NCBI RefSeq assembly: GCF_000316645.1
Contig: NC_019684.1
Span: 3,191,501 to 3,255,500, forward strand
From: Nostoc sp. PCC 7524
GTDB taxonomy: Bacteria; Cyanobacteriota; Cyanobacteriia; Cyanobacteriales; Nostocaceae
Reading direction: 5' to 3'
Length of the DNA stretch: 64,000 bases
Shown: in pieces, positions 1 through 9,060 of the stretch
Position numbering within the stretch: the stretch's first letter is position 1
How the letters are laid out: every line of letters starts with the position of its first letter
Program-made: the position numbers and the translations under genes
The notes under the pieces: generated by a model
The model's input: the letters and a program-made list of their open reading frames with translations, nothing else
Databases searched by the model: none
What the model was told of the DNA's origin: nothing

Positions 1-35
1 CGATATGAAGTTGATCCGCAGTGAGGACATTTCAT
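1..35 (-). CDS. Partial zinc-ribbon protein, possibly transposase N-terminus
   Basis: Only the first 11 codons lie in the window, read leftward from an ATG at 35-33. They encode MKCPHCGSTSY, a start with a CxxC zinc-ribbon half. The purine-rich AAGAAGAAG just before the ATG could serve as a ribosome binding site. IS1-type InsA proteins and other short zinc-ribbon proteins begin in this way, so a transposase is a reasonable guess, but the rest of the gene is outside the window and the identity is not established. Confidence 0.4.
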   Translation of the reverse strand, partial: MKCPHCGSTSY

Positions 36-168
36 CTTCTTCTTGAGTTTGTCATGTGCTGATGATTACCTCTGAGTATGGAATTTGAAAAGTGTACTTT
101 ACATTTTTTAACATAACTGTTACATAGTGTTAATCGCAACTAATCAAGGTAAAAATTTAATCGTAAAT

Positions 169-768
169 ATGACTACAAATATTCCCCCAAAACTGCGGAA
201 GTTACCAAATCAGGCGATAGGAGCTAAGATTTTTCACTCCATCAACATCGTTAGCTTGTTCCTCATGCTTACCAGTGGACTACAAATTTATAACGCCAAC
301 CCAGTGTTTGGTGGACGTACAGGTTTACATATCTCGCCGATATTTACATTAGGAGGTTGGTTAGCAGGTGGTAGACATTGGCACTTTGCGGCTATGTGGT
401 TATTTTCCTTAAATCTGTTGTGGTATGGAATTTATATTTTCATCACTCGACGTTGGCGACATAGATTTGTGGGTGTGAATGACTGGAAAGCATTACAAAA
501 AAGTCAAAATCCCAAGCGTCTAATTTATGCTTGGCATCGCATTGTCTACACATCGATAATTCCGATTTTGCTGCTAGCACTACTAACAGGTGTAGGGATG
601 TATAAGCCAGCTCAATTTCCTTGGATTGTAGATATGTTTGGCAGTTGGCAAGGACTGCGGATTGTGCATTTCGCTTCAGTGCCACTGGTGGTAATATTTA
701 CAATTATTCACTCATTTTTAGGTCACAAAGCTGGTGGTGAACAACTCACAGAGTCAATGTTTTGGTGA
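169..768 (+). CDS. Cytochrome b561-type membrane subunit
   Basis: Integral membrane diheme cytochrome b of the Ni-hydrogenase/thiosulfate-reductase b-subunit type. Four hydrophobic segments carry histidines suited to heme binding: in the FHSINIVS, GRHWHFAAMW, YAWHRIVYTS and IVHFASV/IIHSFLGH stretches. It probably passes electrons between the quinone pool and the molybdopterin enzyme encoded 34 bases downstream, with which it forms an operon. I take the ATG at 169 as start; a GTG at 127 in the same frame would add 14 residues but neither has a strong ribosome binding site. Family call is firm; the physiological substrate cannot be read from the sequence. Confidence 0.8.
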   Translation: MTTNIPPKLRKLPNQAIGAKIFHSINIVSLFLMLTSGLQIYNANPVFGGRTGLHISPIFTLGGWLAGGRHWHFAAMWLFSLNLLWYGIYIFITRRWRHRFVGVNDWKALQKSQNPKRLIYAWHRIVYTSIIPILLLALLTGVGMYKPAQFPWIVDMFGSWQGLRIVHFASVPLVVIFTIIHSFLGHKAGGEQLTESMFW

Positions 769-802
769 AACTATAAAATACGTAAATTTCGCATAATTAA
801 AT

Positions 803-1525
803 ATGAGTTTAATTCGCTTACGTCATCCCCAGTTAACGCGCCGTCAATTTTTGAAAATTTCCGGTGTTTCTAGCATCAGTTTATTGCTTGGTGGTTGTGG
901 TACACCACTGTTTGAAGACTTGGTAGGTACGCTTTCTGAACCACTCAATCAAAAATTTGAGAAACTAATATTTAATGACCAAAAGCTAGTACCGGAATTT
1001 TCGCCTAGTGAAATTCAACCAGAGGCTTTGATAGTTAATAGCTTCCGTTACACACCAATTATTGATTTAGACAAATATCGTTTAGTCGTTGATGGCGAGG
1101 TGAATAATCCCTTGAGTCTCAGTATGGCAGAAATTCAGAGTTTACCCCTCACTTCCATGATTATACGCCATGTTTGTGTAGAAGGTTGGGCGGCGATCGT
1201 GCAATGGGGTGGTGTGTGTTTGAGAGAAATTATTGCTCTTGCTCAACCTAAGAATAATATCCGGTATGCTTATTTTAAATCGGCTGATGGCTATTATGAA
1301 AGTTGGGATATTGCTTCAGCTTTACATCCACAAACACTGTTAGCTTATCAAAAAAATGGTGAATCTTTGCCAGTTGAGAATGGTGCGCCCTTACGTTTAG
1401 CTTCGCCAATTAAACTTGGTTATAAACAAAGTAAGTGGGTAACTAAAATCATGCTCACCAGTCATTTAACAGCTTTTAAGGGTTACTGGGAAGACCAAGG
1501 TTATGAATGGTTTGCAGGAATTTAA
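803..1525 (+). CDS. Molybdopterin-dependent oxidoreductase (sulfite oxidase family)
   Basis: Soluble or lipid-anchored molybdenum-cofactor enzyme of the sulfite oxidase/YedY-like fold. The N-terminus has a twin-arginine motif (RRQFLK, residues 13-18) followed by a hydrophobic stretch and a lipobox ending in Cys32, so it is probably exported folded by Tat and tethered to the membrane. Cys125 in RHVCVEGWA is the expected molybdenum ligand. At 240 residues it has the catalytic domain and no heme domain, consistent with taking electrons to or from the cytochrome b561 encoded just upstream. Substrate unknown; methionine-sulfoxide or sulfur-oxyanion chemistry are possibilities by family only. Confidence 0.85.
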   Translation: MSLIRLRHPQLTRRQFLKISGVSSISLLLGGCGTPLFEDLVGTLSEPLNQKFEKLIFNDQKLVPEFSPSEIQPEALIVNSFRYTPIIDLDKYRLVVDGEVNNPLSLSMAEIQSLPLTSMIIRHVCVEGWAAIVQWGGVCLREIIALAQPKNNIRYAYFKSADGYYESWDIASALHPQTLLAYQKNGESLPVENGAPLRLASPIKLGYKQSKWVTKIMLTSHLTAFKGYWEDQGYEWFAGI

Positions 1526-1574
1526 ATTAGGGATAGTCTAAGCCATAAGTCTGATCATTATTTGTTTTAAACTA

Positions 1575-3008
1575 ATGAATTTTTTAGATAAATTACATCA
1601 CAGCATTTCGCACAATCAAAGTTTACTATTTGTTGGACTTGATCCCAATCCAGAGATGATGCCTGCTGGCTATGAATCTCAAGATATCATTCATAGTTTA
1701 TGGGATTGGATGCAATTCATTATTGGGGAAACTGCTGATTTTGTCTGTGCTTATAAGCCAACGTTAGGTTTTTATGAAGCTTTGGGTATTCCGGGTTTAG
1801 AATTATTGGCAAAAACTTTAGCCGCTATCCCAAAACATATCCCAATTATTTTAGATGCTAAACATAGTGATTTAAATACTAGCACTATGTTAGCTCGGAC
1901 TGTGTTTACAGAATGGCAAGTAGATGCTATTACTCTTAGCCCATATACAGGGCAAGATCATGTAGCTCCGTTTTTGGTTTATCCTGATAAAGCAGTATTT
2001 ATTTTATGTTGCACTTCTAACCCAGGTGCAGAAGCTTTACAACACTATCCAACAAACGAATCACCACTTTATTTACAGGTAGTAAAAGAGTCAAAAAATT
2101 GGGGTACTCCAGAACAATTGGCTTTAGAAGTAGGAACTAAAAATCCTGATGTTTTATCTCGAATTCGTGCAATTGCGCCTGAAAGGATCATTATGGCGCG
2201 TAGTATCTGGGCTGAAGGCGGTAACTTGAAGCAAATTCTAGAGGCTGGTTTGGATGCTAATGGTGATGGTTTATTAATTCCTGTTCCTCAAGATATTTTA
2301 GCCAAACCAAATTTATCTGAAGAAATCCAGTCTTTAAATACAGAAATTAATCAGGTGAGAAATCAGGTAATTCAGAATGGTGAGACTTGTCCTGTTTGGC
2401 TACCAGATGTTGTATCTGCAAATCACCATCCTTTACATGATTTGATTTTGCAGCTTTATGAGATTGATTGCATTATGTTTGGTAACTTTGTCCAAGCATC
2501 AGGAGCAATATTTCCTTATTATATTGACTTACGCAAAATTATTTCTAATCCCCAAATTTTTAGTCAAGTTATCAGTGGCTATGAGGAGATTTTACAGAAT
2601 CTCACGTTTGATAGGTTAGCTGGTATTCCTTATGGTTCTTTGCCTACTGCTACAGGGTTATCTTTACGTCTGCATTGTCCAATGATTTTTCCTCGTAAAG
2701 AAGTGAAAGCACACGGAACTCGAAAATTAATTGAAGGTAATTTTGATCCCGGCGAAACGGTGGTAGTTGTTGATGATATTTTGATTAGTGGTAAAAGTGT
2801 GATGGAAGGGGCAGAAAAGTTAAAGTCTGCTGGCTTAAATGTGCATGATATTGTCGTTTTTATTGACCATGAGCAAGGGGTAAAAGATAGATTACAACAA
2901 AATGGGTATCGCGCTCATGCAGTTTTAACTATTTCTGAAATAACTAATGTTCTGCATCAATCAGGCAGAATTAATGATGAGCAATTTTTGGCGCTAACTG
3001 AAAGCTAA
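1575..3008 (+). CDS. pyrFE: Bifunctional OMP decarboxylase / orotate phosphoribosyltransferase
   Basis: Fused enzyme for the last two steps of de novo UMP synthesis. Residues about 1-280 form a type-2 orotidine-5-phosphate decarboxylase: the catalytic DAKHSD (Asp94, Lys96, Asp99) is intact. Residues about 290-477 are the orotate phosphoribosyltransferase, with the PRPP-binding loop VVVVDDILISGKS beginning at residue 396. The order decarboxylase then transferase is the reverse of the eukaryotic UMPS fusion and is known from cyanobacteria. A full-length, intact gene of 477 residues, cytosolic. The preceding gene ends 49 bases upstream, so cotranscription is possible but there is no functional link. 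Confidence 0.93.
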   Translation: MNFLDKLHHSISHNQSLLFVGLDPNPEMMPAGYESQDIIHSLWDWMQFIIGETADFVCAYKPTLGFYEALGIPGLELLAKTLAAIPKHIPIILDAKHSDLNTSTMLARTVFTEWQVDAITLSPYTGQDHVAPFLVYPDKAVFILCCTSNPGAEALQHYPTNESPLYLQVVKESKNWGTPEQLALEVGTKNPDVLSRIRAIAPERIIMARSIWAEGGNLKQILEAGLDANGDGLLIPVPQDILAKPNLSEEIQSLNTEINQVRNQVIQNGETCPVWLPDVVSANHHPLHDLILQLYEIDCIMFGNFVQASGAIFPYYIDLRKIISNPQIFSQVISGYEEILQNLTFDRLAGIPYGSLPTATGLSLRLHCPMIFPRKEVKAHGTRKLIEGNFDPGETVVVVDDILISGKSVMEGAEKLKSAGLNVHDIVVFIDHEQGVKDRLQQNGYRAHAVLTISEITNVLHQSGRINDEQFLALTES

Positions 3009-3011
3009 CTC

Positions 3012-3174
3012 ATATCTTGCACCGAAGCGATATTCCGCCTCGGAATAAATGGAGATTCTCATAGCCTAAGTCCGTTTTAACGGACTGAAAGATTGTTCTA
3101 GTCAGATTTATCGACTTGAGCTATACAGCCCAGAAATGTATTTCTAGGTGGTATGAAAATCTGGCGCAAGATAT
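3012..3174. repeat. MITE-like repeat with ATATCTTGC / GCAAGATAT ends
   Basis: A 163-base segment just after the pyrF-pyrE stop is bounded by the inverted 9-mers ATATCTTGC (3012-3020) and GCAAGATAT (3166-3174). Inside is a perfect hairpin AGTCCGTT-TT-AACGGACT (around 3070-3087). It has no open reading frame. A second segment with the same outer inverted ends lies at 35620-35732, so this looks like a small dispersed repeat family. The rest of the gap to 3376 is A+T-rich with nothing else recognised. Confidence 0.55.
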
Positions 3175-3376
3175 CAGGTAATTTTATTTTTAATTGATAA
3201 AGAACCTCTCATTACTACCTTGGCTATTGCTAAATATTATTTTTAAACGTTAATTAGTATAAAATTTGAAGTTTCTGTCATACTTAAAATTAAGAGATAT
3301 GCAGATTTAATTTGCATAGTTCTTACTAATGATAGATGTATAATATTAGTTCTTAAATAAGTATTTTGAACTCAAT

Positions 3377-4462
3377 ATGATGAATATATCTCTAAAATTA
3401 TTAATTAAATGCTTAATTGTCACTTTGTTATTTCCTCTAGTATTTCTCAATGGTTGTTTAGTTTTTCGATTTTTTCAATATTTCCAGCCCCTAGTGACAA
3501 TTTTTATTTTAGCAACTTTACTGGCTTTTATTTTAAACTATCCAGTTTCACTACTCCAACAAAGAGGAATAAAGCGTAACTATGCTATAGCATTAGTATT
3601 TTGTGTAACTTTGCTAGTCTTAATCATGGTAGCTATTATATTAGTACCAATAGCATTAGAACAATTTCATGAAGTAGCAAAACTACTTCCTCAGTGGATT
3701 GATTCTAGTCAGGAGAAAATTCAAAATTATACTGATGCAGTATTAGGACAAAGATTTCAGGTTAACCTCAGTCAAATAATTACCAGGTTAATTGATAAAT
3801 TACCAGATGAATTGGAGAATATTTTTGATAATTTATTAAGTATATTTATAGATACAATTGATAGCATTTCGGAAGCACTGGTAACTTTAGTTTTAACTTT
3901 TTATATATTATTAGATGGGCAAAGAATTTGGGAAAGTATATTTAAGAAATTCCCGTGGAATTTTGCTCAACAGTTAAGTCAGTCTATTCAGGATAACTTT
4001 CAAAATTACTTAATTGGTCAAGCAACTTTAGCTTTACTGATGGGGACTTCCCAAACCCTGATGTTTTTAGTTTTTCGAGTTCAGTTTGGGTTACTTTTTG
4101 GTTTAGGTATTGGCATTTCTAGTTTAATTCCCTTTGGGGATGTGGTGAGCTTAATTGTGATCAGTTTAATCATCGCGTCCTATGATTTTTGGTTAGCGGT
4201 GAAAGTTTTAGCAGTAGCGGTAATTATTGACCAGTTAATTGACCAAGCGATCGCACCCCGACTTTTTGGTAGTCTGACAGGAGTGAGGCCAGTATGGGTG
4301 TTGATTTCCTTACTGGTGGGAACTTACATCGGTGGGTTGATAGGATTGATTATTGCCGTACCTGTGGCGGGTTTAATTAAAGATATTATCGATGGCTGGG
4401 AGTCTGTATCTAGCGATGAGCATCAAGCTGTCGTTGCTGAAGCAGCGCCGGAAAAGTTATAG
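3377..4462 (+). CDS. AI-2E family transporter (PerM-like membrane protein)
   Basis: Polytopic inner-membrane protein of the AI-2E/PerM family, 361 residues, the usual size. It has paired hydrophobic segments at about 8-30 and 35-55, another at 65-95, a hydrophilic stretch at about 100-150, and a C-terminal block of four to five segments from about 155 to 335, including the family-typical glycine-rich stretch before PVAGLIKD. Some members export small molecules or quorum signals, others act in sodium/proton exchange; the substrate here is unknown. It starts with two consecutive ATG codons; either could be used. It appears to be a single-gene unit. Confidence 0.85.
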   Translation: MMNISLKLLIKCLIVTLLFPLVFLNGCLVFRFFQYFQPLVTIFILATLLAFILNYPVSLLQQRGIKRNYAIALVFCVTLLVLIMVAIILVPIALEQFHEVAKLLPQWIDSSQEKIQNYTDAVLGQRFQVNLSQIITRLIDKLPDELENIFDNLLSIFIDTIDSISEALVTLVLTFYILLDGQRIWESIFKKFPWNFAQQLSQSIQDNFQNYLIGQATLALLMGTSQTLMFLVFRVQFGLLFGLGIGISSLIPFGDVVSLIVISLIIASYDFWLAVKVLAVAVIIDQLIDQAIAPRLFGSLTGVRPVWVLISLLVGTYIGGLIGLIIAVPVAGLIKDIIDGWESVSSDEHQAVVAEAAPEKL

Positions 4463-4579
4463 TTGGGGGCTGGGTTAATTGGGTTGACATTTTCTTGATC
4501 TACTTACGCGATTGTACTATGTTGCAAAAAAAGAATTAAAATTATGCAATTTTTGCATTTTCTCGGATGCGCTAAAGTC

Positions 4580-4670
4580 AAACAGATGGCATCCTCTATG
4601 AGTAGGAATAGAGTTGATGGCATACATAATCAGTACCCCGGTGGTGATAGCCGGGGGCTTTTTATTTTTT
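4580..4670 (+). ncRNA. Candidate small RNA ending at an intrinsic terminator
   Basis: Two consecutive hairpins end in a T-tract: CTCTAT...ATAGAG near 4593-4612, then CCCCGG (4636-4641), a 9-base loop, CCGGGG (4651-4656) and GCTTTTTATTTTTT to 4670. The last part is a textbook rho-independent terminator. It lies about 170 bases beyond the transporter stop codon, and an inverted repeat ATGCAA-TTT-TTGCAT (4544-4558) lies just upstream. This could be the terminator of the transporter transcript or of a separate short RNA; the terminator is well supported, the independent RNA is not. Confidence 0.35.
4636..4670 (+). terminator. Rho-independent terminator
   Basis: Six-base G+C stem CCCCGG/CCGGGG with a 9-base loop, followed directly by GC and a run of T with one A. 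No gene reads through it on the plus strand. Confidence 0.75.
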
Positions 4671-4715
4671 GGTACAAGAGTTGAGAGCCTAGAGCATCGA
4701 TTCAGTAATGGAAAA

Positions 4716-4803
4716 CCTAACCCCCCAACCCCCTTCCCTACTAGGGAAGGGGGAGCAAAACTCCCCTCTCTTTGCAGGGGAGGGGCTGGGGGAGGGGTTC
4801 TTC
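4716..4803. repeat. Palindromic C/G-rich intergenic repeat
   Basis: A dense palindrome. Stretches of C and CCCTTCCCTA pair with TAGGGAAGGG around 4729-4753, a second stem pairs CCCCTC with GGGGAGGGG, and outer C-runs match the final G-runs. Repeats of this look are scattered between genes in Nostocales. It lies between convergent genes, where it may also stop transcription from both sides. Confidence 0.6.
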
Positions 4804-4859
4804 TAGGAATACTGAATTGGTGTTCTAGATGCTAGAAAGAAGCAGAAGCTAGAAAATGC

Positions 4860-6059
4860 CTAATCCCCAGTCCCCAATCCTTCATCAAATTTTGCCATGA
4901 AGCGGCGGTCAATCCAGTCTTTCCAGTGCCATAGGAGTGGGTGGGGTGGGAGAGTGAAACAGCCTTTGTTAGCGATCGCGCGTCCATCTCCTGTACCTAT
5001 TAAACTTAAATATTGTTGCTGTGGTCTGTAGGGTTGGAGTGATTTACCGAATAACATCCGCCGCAGGTTTGCAAATAAGGGTTTACCCTGACGCACAGCA
5101 AAGACTCCCGCCTTTGGTAGGGGATGTTTCTCCATTGTGGCAATATCACCAGCAGCAAATACTTCTGGGTGGCTGAGAGATTGCAATGTATCTTTGACTA
5201 AAATAAAGCCTTGCTCATCCGTTGCTAACCCTGTAGTTTTTAACCATTGGGGTGCTGATGCTTGCGTTACCCAAAAAACTTTGTGGCACTCTATGGTTAA
5301 CCCAGATTCACACTTCACTTCAAACAATGCTTCATCCTTGGCAGATGGTGCAATTTGAGCAACGGTTTCACCCAAATGTAACTTTACCCCACGTCTAAGC
5401 AACACCTGTTGCACCTGATGCTGCACAGATGGATGATGATCAGGCATGAGTTGACTGTGACGCTGGAATAGATGAATTTTTAGATTTGGGAGTGGTTGTT
5501 GAGCTTGTTGTAAGATGCGGTGGAGATGAGTTTGCATTGCTAGTGCCAATTCCACACCCCCAGCACCACCACCGACAATGCTGATAATGATTGGTTTTTG
5601 GGGATTTTGCGCTACATTTGCTAATAGTTGATACCAATGCTCTAAAAACTGGGCTACTGGTTTAGCTGCGATCGCATATTCTGCGGCACCTGATACAGAT
5701 ATTGTGGCTGGAGTGCTGCCAATATCAATAGAGAGCAAGTCAAAATCTACGGCAGGACGGTTAGCACAAATCACTTTGTGGTTTTTTAAATCCAGGTCAA
5801 CTACTTTGTCAATATACAATTGCGCTTGAGCAAAATTAGCTAATCTTTCCAAGTCGATATGGCATTCGTCACGGCTGTAAGCGCCTGCAATATGTCCTGG
5901 GAGCATTCCAGAATAGGGTGTATCTGAAGCCGGAGTAATTAAAGTTAAACGTACTCCCGGTAGAGGTTTCATCCCAAACATTCTGAGTACAATGGCATGA
6001 CTGTGACCACCACCTACTAAGACTAAATTTTGTGCGATCGGTTGTAAATTTTGTTGCAT
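4860..6059 (-). CDS. FAD/NAD(P)-dependent oxidoreductase, SelD-N-terminal-like
   Basis: Pyridine-nucleotide-disulfide-type flavoprotein related to type II NADH dehydrogenases. FAD-binding motif VLVGGGHSHA near residues 13-22 and NAD(P)-binding motif IVGGGAGGVE near residue 160 are both present, with a third glycine-rich FAD contact in FAAGDIATME near 300. The sequence, from GGGHSH through PYSGMLPGHIAG, resembles the flavoprotein half of the long selenide-water-dikinase fusions of cyanobacteria, but the kinase half is absent. The last residues, GLGTGD, are encoded by a GGGATTG/GGGACTG heptamer repeat, so the C-terminus may have been redefined by repeat growth. Cytosolic or membrane-peripheral; electron acceptor unknown. 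Confidence 0.75.
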   Translation of the reverse strand: MQQNLQPIAQNLVLVGGGHSHAIVLRMFGMKPLPGVRLTLITPASDTPYSGMLPGHIAGAYSRDECHIDLERLANFAQAQLYIDKVVDLDLKNHKVICANRPAVDFDLLSIDIGSTPATISVSGAAEYAIAAKPVAQFLEHWYQLLANVAQNPQKPIIISIVGGGAGGVELALAMQTHLHRILQQAQQPLPNLKIHLFQRHSQLMPDHHPSVQHQVQQVLLRRGVKLHLGETVAQIAPSAKDEALFEVKCESGLTIECHKVFWVTQASAPQWLKTTGLATDEQGFILVKDTLQSLSHPEVFAAGDIATMEKHPLPKAGVFAVRQGKPLFANLRRMLFGKSLQPYRPQQQYLSLIGTGDGRAIANKGCFTLPPHPLLWHWKDWIDRRFMAKFDEGLGTGD

Positions 6060-6386
6060 CTGTAAATTTCAGCAAATGCTGAGGCTACTTTTGCGCTGAG
6101 GAACTTATGCTGAAAAATGATAACTTCTAGGCAGAAATTTCTGGCATGATTATTAAATAATCTCAGGATTTTTTGTCTAAAAATTGGAACTTGATGCAGT
6201 CCTATTTGTATTTATTAAACCCTAGTAAGTGTTTATGTTATTCATTAATACTTAGTAATAGCATATCATTTTTGACTCAGATTAGAGAATTCTCACAAAC
6301 ACAAATTAATTAAAACCCTGTATTACTTGCTTATTGAGACATTTCCCATCAATTAAATCATGATATTTGTCACAATTAAAAATTAT

Positions 6387-6400
6387 GTAAATAATTTTAC
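6387..6400. promoter_or_regulatory. Possible NtcA site (GTA-N8-TAC)
   Basis: A perfect GTAN8TAC palindrome in the 510-base A+T-rich gap between divergent genes. A -10-like TAATTA begins 22 bases after it on the plus strand, the spacing of class II NtcA promoters, and would direct transcription to the pentapeptide-repeat gene at 6570. By chance about 15 such palindromes are expected in 64 kb, so the case is weak. Otherwise the gap holds nothing I recognise. Confidence 0.3.
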
Positions 6401-6569
6401 CGAATACCAATACTTTGCATCATAATTACATAAATTTATGTTCAATTATCTTGGAGCAACGAGAGACATTTATCTTTATTGGTAGAAATATACATTATAT
6501 TTAACAGGTTTCGACCTTGAAAATTTAGAAAAAATACGTAACACTAAATTCCTAAATATCATATTATTT

Positions 6570-7337
6570 ATGTTTACTGAAATCTTTAATTTTTACCAAT
6601 CAGTTACCAAGGAAATTAAAAATAATCAACATACTCTGACAGATATCTTTCCTAAGAAATATTTTTCGTCTGTCAGCTTAACAAATAATTTTCATTATGT
6701 GTTCAAGCAGCAAGTACAATTAGCTATTGAGTATTGGCACAATCAACAACTAGAAAAATGGCTAGAAACTATTTTTTATTTAGAGAAATTAGTTCAAGAT
6801 TATCCCCAATATCAGGGAAGAATTATTGAGTTTCTCTGTGACTTTGTACGCAACAATGCTCCCTACATTTCTCAAGTAGCAAGCGATAATAGATCCACAT
6901 TACCAATCCGGACAGAAATTCAAACTGTTTTAACCATAATTGCCAAAACAGACAGACACAAAGACTCAGAAACTGAACAACTAAATTTAAGCCACACAGA
7001 CATGAGAGGAGCAAATCTCCAAGGAGCAAATCTAGAACTCACAAATCTCTATCATGTCAATCTTGCTGGGGCAAACCTGAGTCAAGCAAATCTATCTGGA
7101 GCCATCCTCAGTGCAGCCAACCTTTTAGGGGCAAACCTTTCAGGGGCAAACCTTTCAGGAGCTATCCTCAGTGCCGCTAATTTGAGCAAAGCGAATCTTG
7201 CAGGCGCTAATTTACGTAGAGCCAACCTTTATTTAGCTCATCTTCATTGGGCAATTATCGATGATGCTATATTTGATGACGCAAATCTCCGAGAAGCTCA
7301 GTTTGTAGTGATAGACACTACAAACAGTAATACATAA
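6570..7337 (+). CDS. Pentapeptide-repeat protein with helical N-terminus
   Basis: A 255-residue protein. Residues about 1-125 form a helical domain with the stretch LEKLVQDYPQYQGRIIEFL and a FVRNNAP motif, which resembles the LERVAQDCP...FVRENA segment of the next pentapeptide protein. From about 138 to 250 are roughly 22 A(N/D)LXX repeats forming a right-handed quadrilateral beta helix (ANLQGANLE..., AILSAANLLG...). No signal peptide or membrane span. Such proteins are usually scaffolds or binding partners; no specific function can be assigned. Confidence 0.85.
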   Translation: MFTEIFNFYQSVTKEIKNNQHTLTDIFPKKYFSSVSLTNNFHYVFKQQVQLAIEYWHNQQLEKWLETIFYLEKLVQDYPQYQGRIIEFLCDFVRNNAPYISQVASDNRSTLPIRTEIQTVLTIIAKTDRHKDSETEQLNLSHTDMRGANLQGANLELTNLYHVNLAGANLSQANLSGAILSAANLLGANLSGANLSGAILSAANLSKANLAGANLRRANLYLAHLHWAIIDDAIFDDANLREAQFVVIDTTNSNT

Positions 7338-7586
7338 AATTTTGATACTATCCAAAATTATAATTTTTAATGGTAATTATTTTTGTTTTTACTATAGGCT
7401 ATGAACTGTTGACTAACTCAAAGAAAAATTTTTAACTCTTGCGTAAGTCTTGATTAAATTTTCATAAAGTTGAGATGTATTTTATTTAACGGAAGCAATA
7501 CATAACCGAATTTTTGCCGTAACATATTTGATTTTTCAGTTAAATGCTATATTATCTTTTTCAAGCCCCTAAGTAATATTGCTATT

Positions 7587-9053
7587 ATGTCTGCCAATAA
7601 AACAGACACGTTGTGGCGATGGTTAATCACCACAGCAGTCGTGTTTGCTTTTTTTATTACACTGATTTTATTTACATCATCGCATATTGAAAAATTATCA
7701 TTTCAGCAACAATTGCAATATAGGAATCAAGCATTAACCACTACTGCCATTGTTTTTTTAGGCTTGGGAGTCATGATTAATGCTTATTATGCAGCTAAAC
7801 GAGTAGATGCAATCTATAAAAGTGCAGTAGCTGCTGAAAAAAATCTAGAAATTAATATTCAGAATGCCAAAGTTACTCAAGATAGATTAGTTTCAGAACG
7901 CTTGATGGCAGCAATCACTCAACTGGGGCATGAAAAAGTTGAAACCCGGACAAGTGCCATTTATGTATTAGAAAGAGTTGCTCAAGATTGTCCTCAAGAG
8001 CATTGGACAATCATGGAAATTTTGACAGCATTTGTACGAGAAAATGCTGTTGTCAATGAAGCAGCAGAACGCAGGGAAGAAGACTTACAGCCTTACTCTA
8101 GCAACCATAAAAACGGGGAGCGGCGAGTACAGCAGTTGGGAATCAATATCTCGGAAGAATCAACAAGAATTCGTCGGGATATTCAAGCAGCTTTAACTGT
8201 GATTGGCAGACGTAATTTCCAGCAGGAAGAGGAAAGTAAAACACTAGATTTAAGATACACCGATTTAAGACGAGCAGACTTATTGGGAGCTAATTTACAA
8301 CGTGCAGATTTGCGCGGTTCTGACTTGCGGGGGGCTGATTTACGTAGCTGTAACTTAAGTGGAGCTAATCTGGAGAGTGTGAAACTGGCTGGTTCTATTC
8401 TTTATGAAGCCAACTTGTTGAAAGCCAATCTACAAGGCGCAAATCTCAATGGCACAAACCTTAATCGTGCGGAAATGTCTGGGGCGAATCTACGGGGTGC
8501 TTACTTGGTGGGTGCAAGTCTGCGTGCAGCTAACTTACAAGGGGCAAATTTATATAAAGCCAACCTACAACAAGCGACTTTGAAAGTAGCTAATCTTTCA
8601 GGTGCAAAGCTATTTCTGGCTAACTTACAGGGGGCAAAATTGGGGAAAGCTAACTTGTATCTTTGTGGTTTAATTGGAGCCGATTTACAGGGAGCAAACC
8701 TCAATGGTGCTAATTTGTCTGGAGCCAACCTCAATGCAGCTAAACTCCAACAAACAGAAATATTATTTGCTGATTTCACAGGGGCTAGTTTAACGGAAGC
8801 AGACTTGCATAAAGCCAACCTTATGGGAGCAAATCTACAACAGGTAACTCTCTATGAAGCTAATCTTACTCAGGCTAATTTAGTCGGAGCTAACCTGTCT
8901 GATGCTAACTTCTGTGATGTGAACCTAGAGGGGGCAATCTTGACAGGTGCGAAAAACTTAGAAGCTCAACAAATTTGTATGGCGGTTGGCGATCGCACGA
9001 CTCGTCTACCTGATAACATCGAAGTACCAATACATTGGCGACAATCGAGTTGA
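7587..9053 (+). CDS. Membrane-anchored pentapeptide-repeat protein
   Basis: A 488-residue protein. Two transmembrane segments at about 12-32 and 48-68 are followed by a coiled-coil-like stretch, then a conserved helical domain (residues about 100-165, with ALIYVLERVAQDC-like and ILTAFVRENA motifs) seen in many bacterial pentapeptide proteins. From about 220 to 455 there are some 45 pentapeptide repeats. The N-terminus places the beta helix on the cytoplasmic side of the membrane. It follows a related pentapeptide gene by 249 bases; they may be paralogues that share the helical domain. Function unknown. Confidence 0.87.
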   Translation: MSANKTDTLWRWLITTAVVFAFFITLILFTSSHIEKLSFQQQLQYRNQALTTTAIVFLGLGVMINAYYAAKRVDAIYKSAVAAEKNLEINIQNAKVTQDRLVSERLMAAITQLGHEKVETRTSAIYVLERVAQDCPQEHWTIMEILTAFVRENAVVNEAAERREEDLQPYSSNHKNGERRVQQLGINISEESTRIRRDIQAALTVIGRRNFQQEEESKTLDLRYTDLRRADLLGANLQRADLRGSDLRGADLRSCNLSGANLESVKLAGSILYEANLLKANLQGANLNGTNLNRAEMSGANLRGAYLVGASLRAANLQGANLYKANLQQATLKVANLSGAKLFLANLQGAKLGKANLYLCGLIGADLQGANLNGANLSGANLNAAKLQQTEILFADFTGASLTEADLHKANLMGANLQQVTLYEANLTQANLVGANLSDANFCDVNLEGAILTGAKNLEAQQICMAVGDRTTRLPDNIEVPIHWRQSS

Positions 9054-9060
9054 GTTACCA

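Noticed and set aside
4614..4835. 73-codon frame MMAYIISTPVV
   Set aside because: Its first part is an intrinsic terminator and the second a palindromic repeat.
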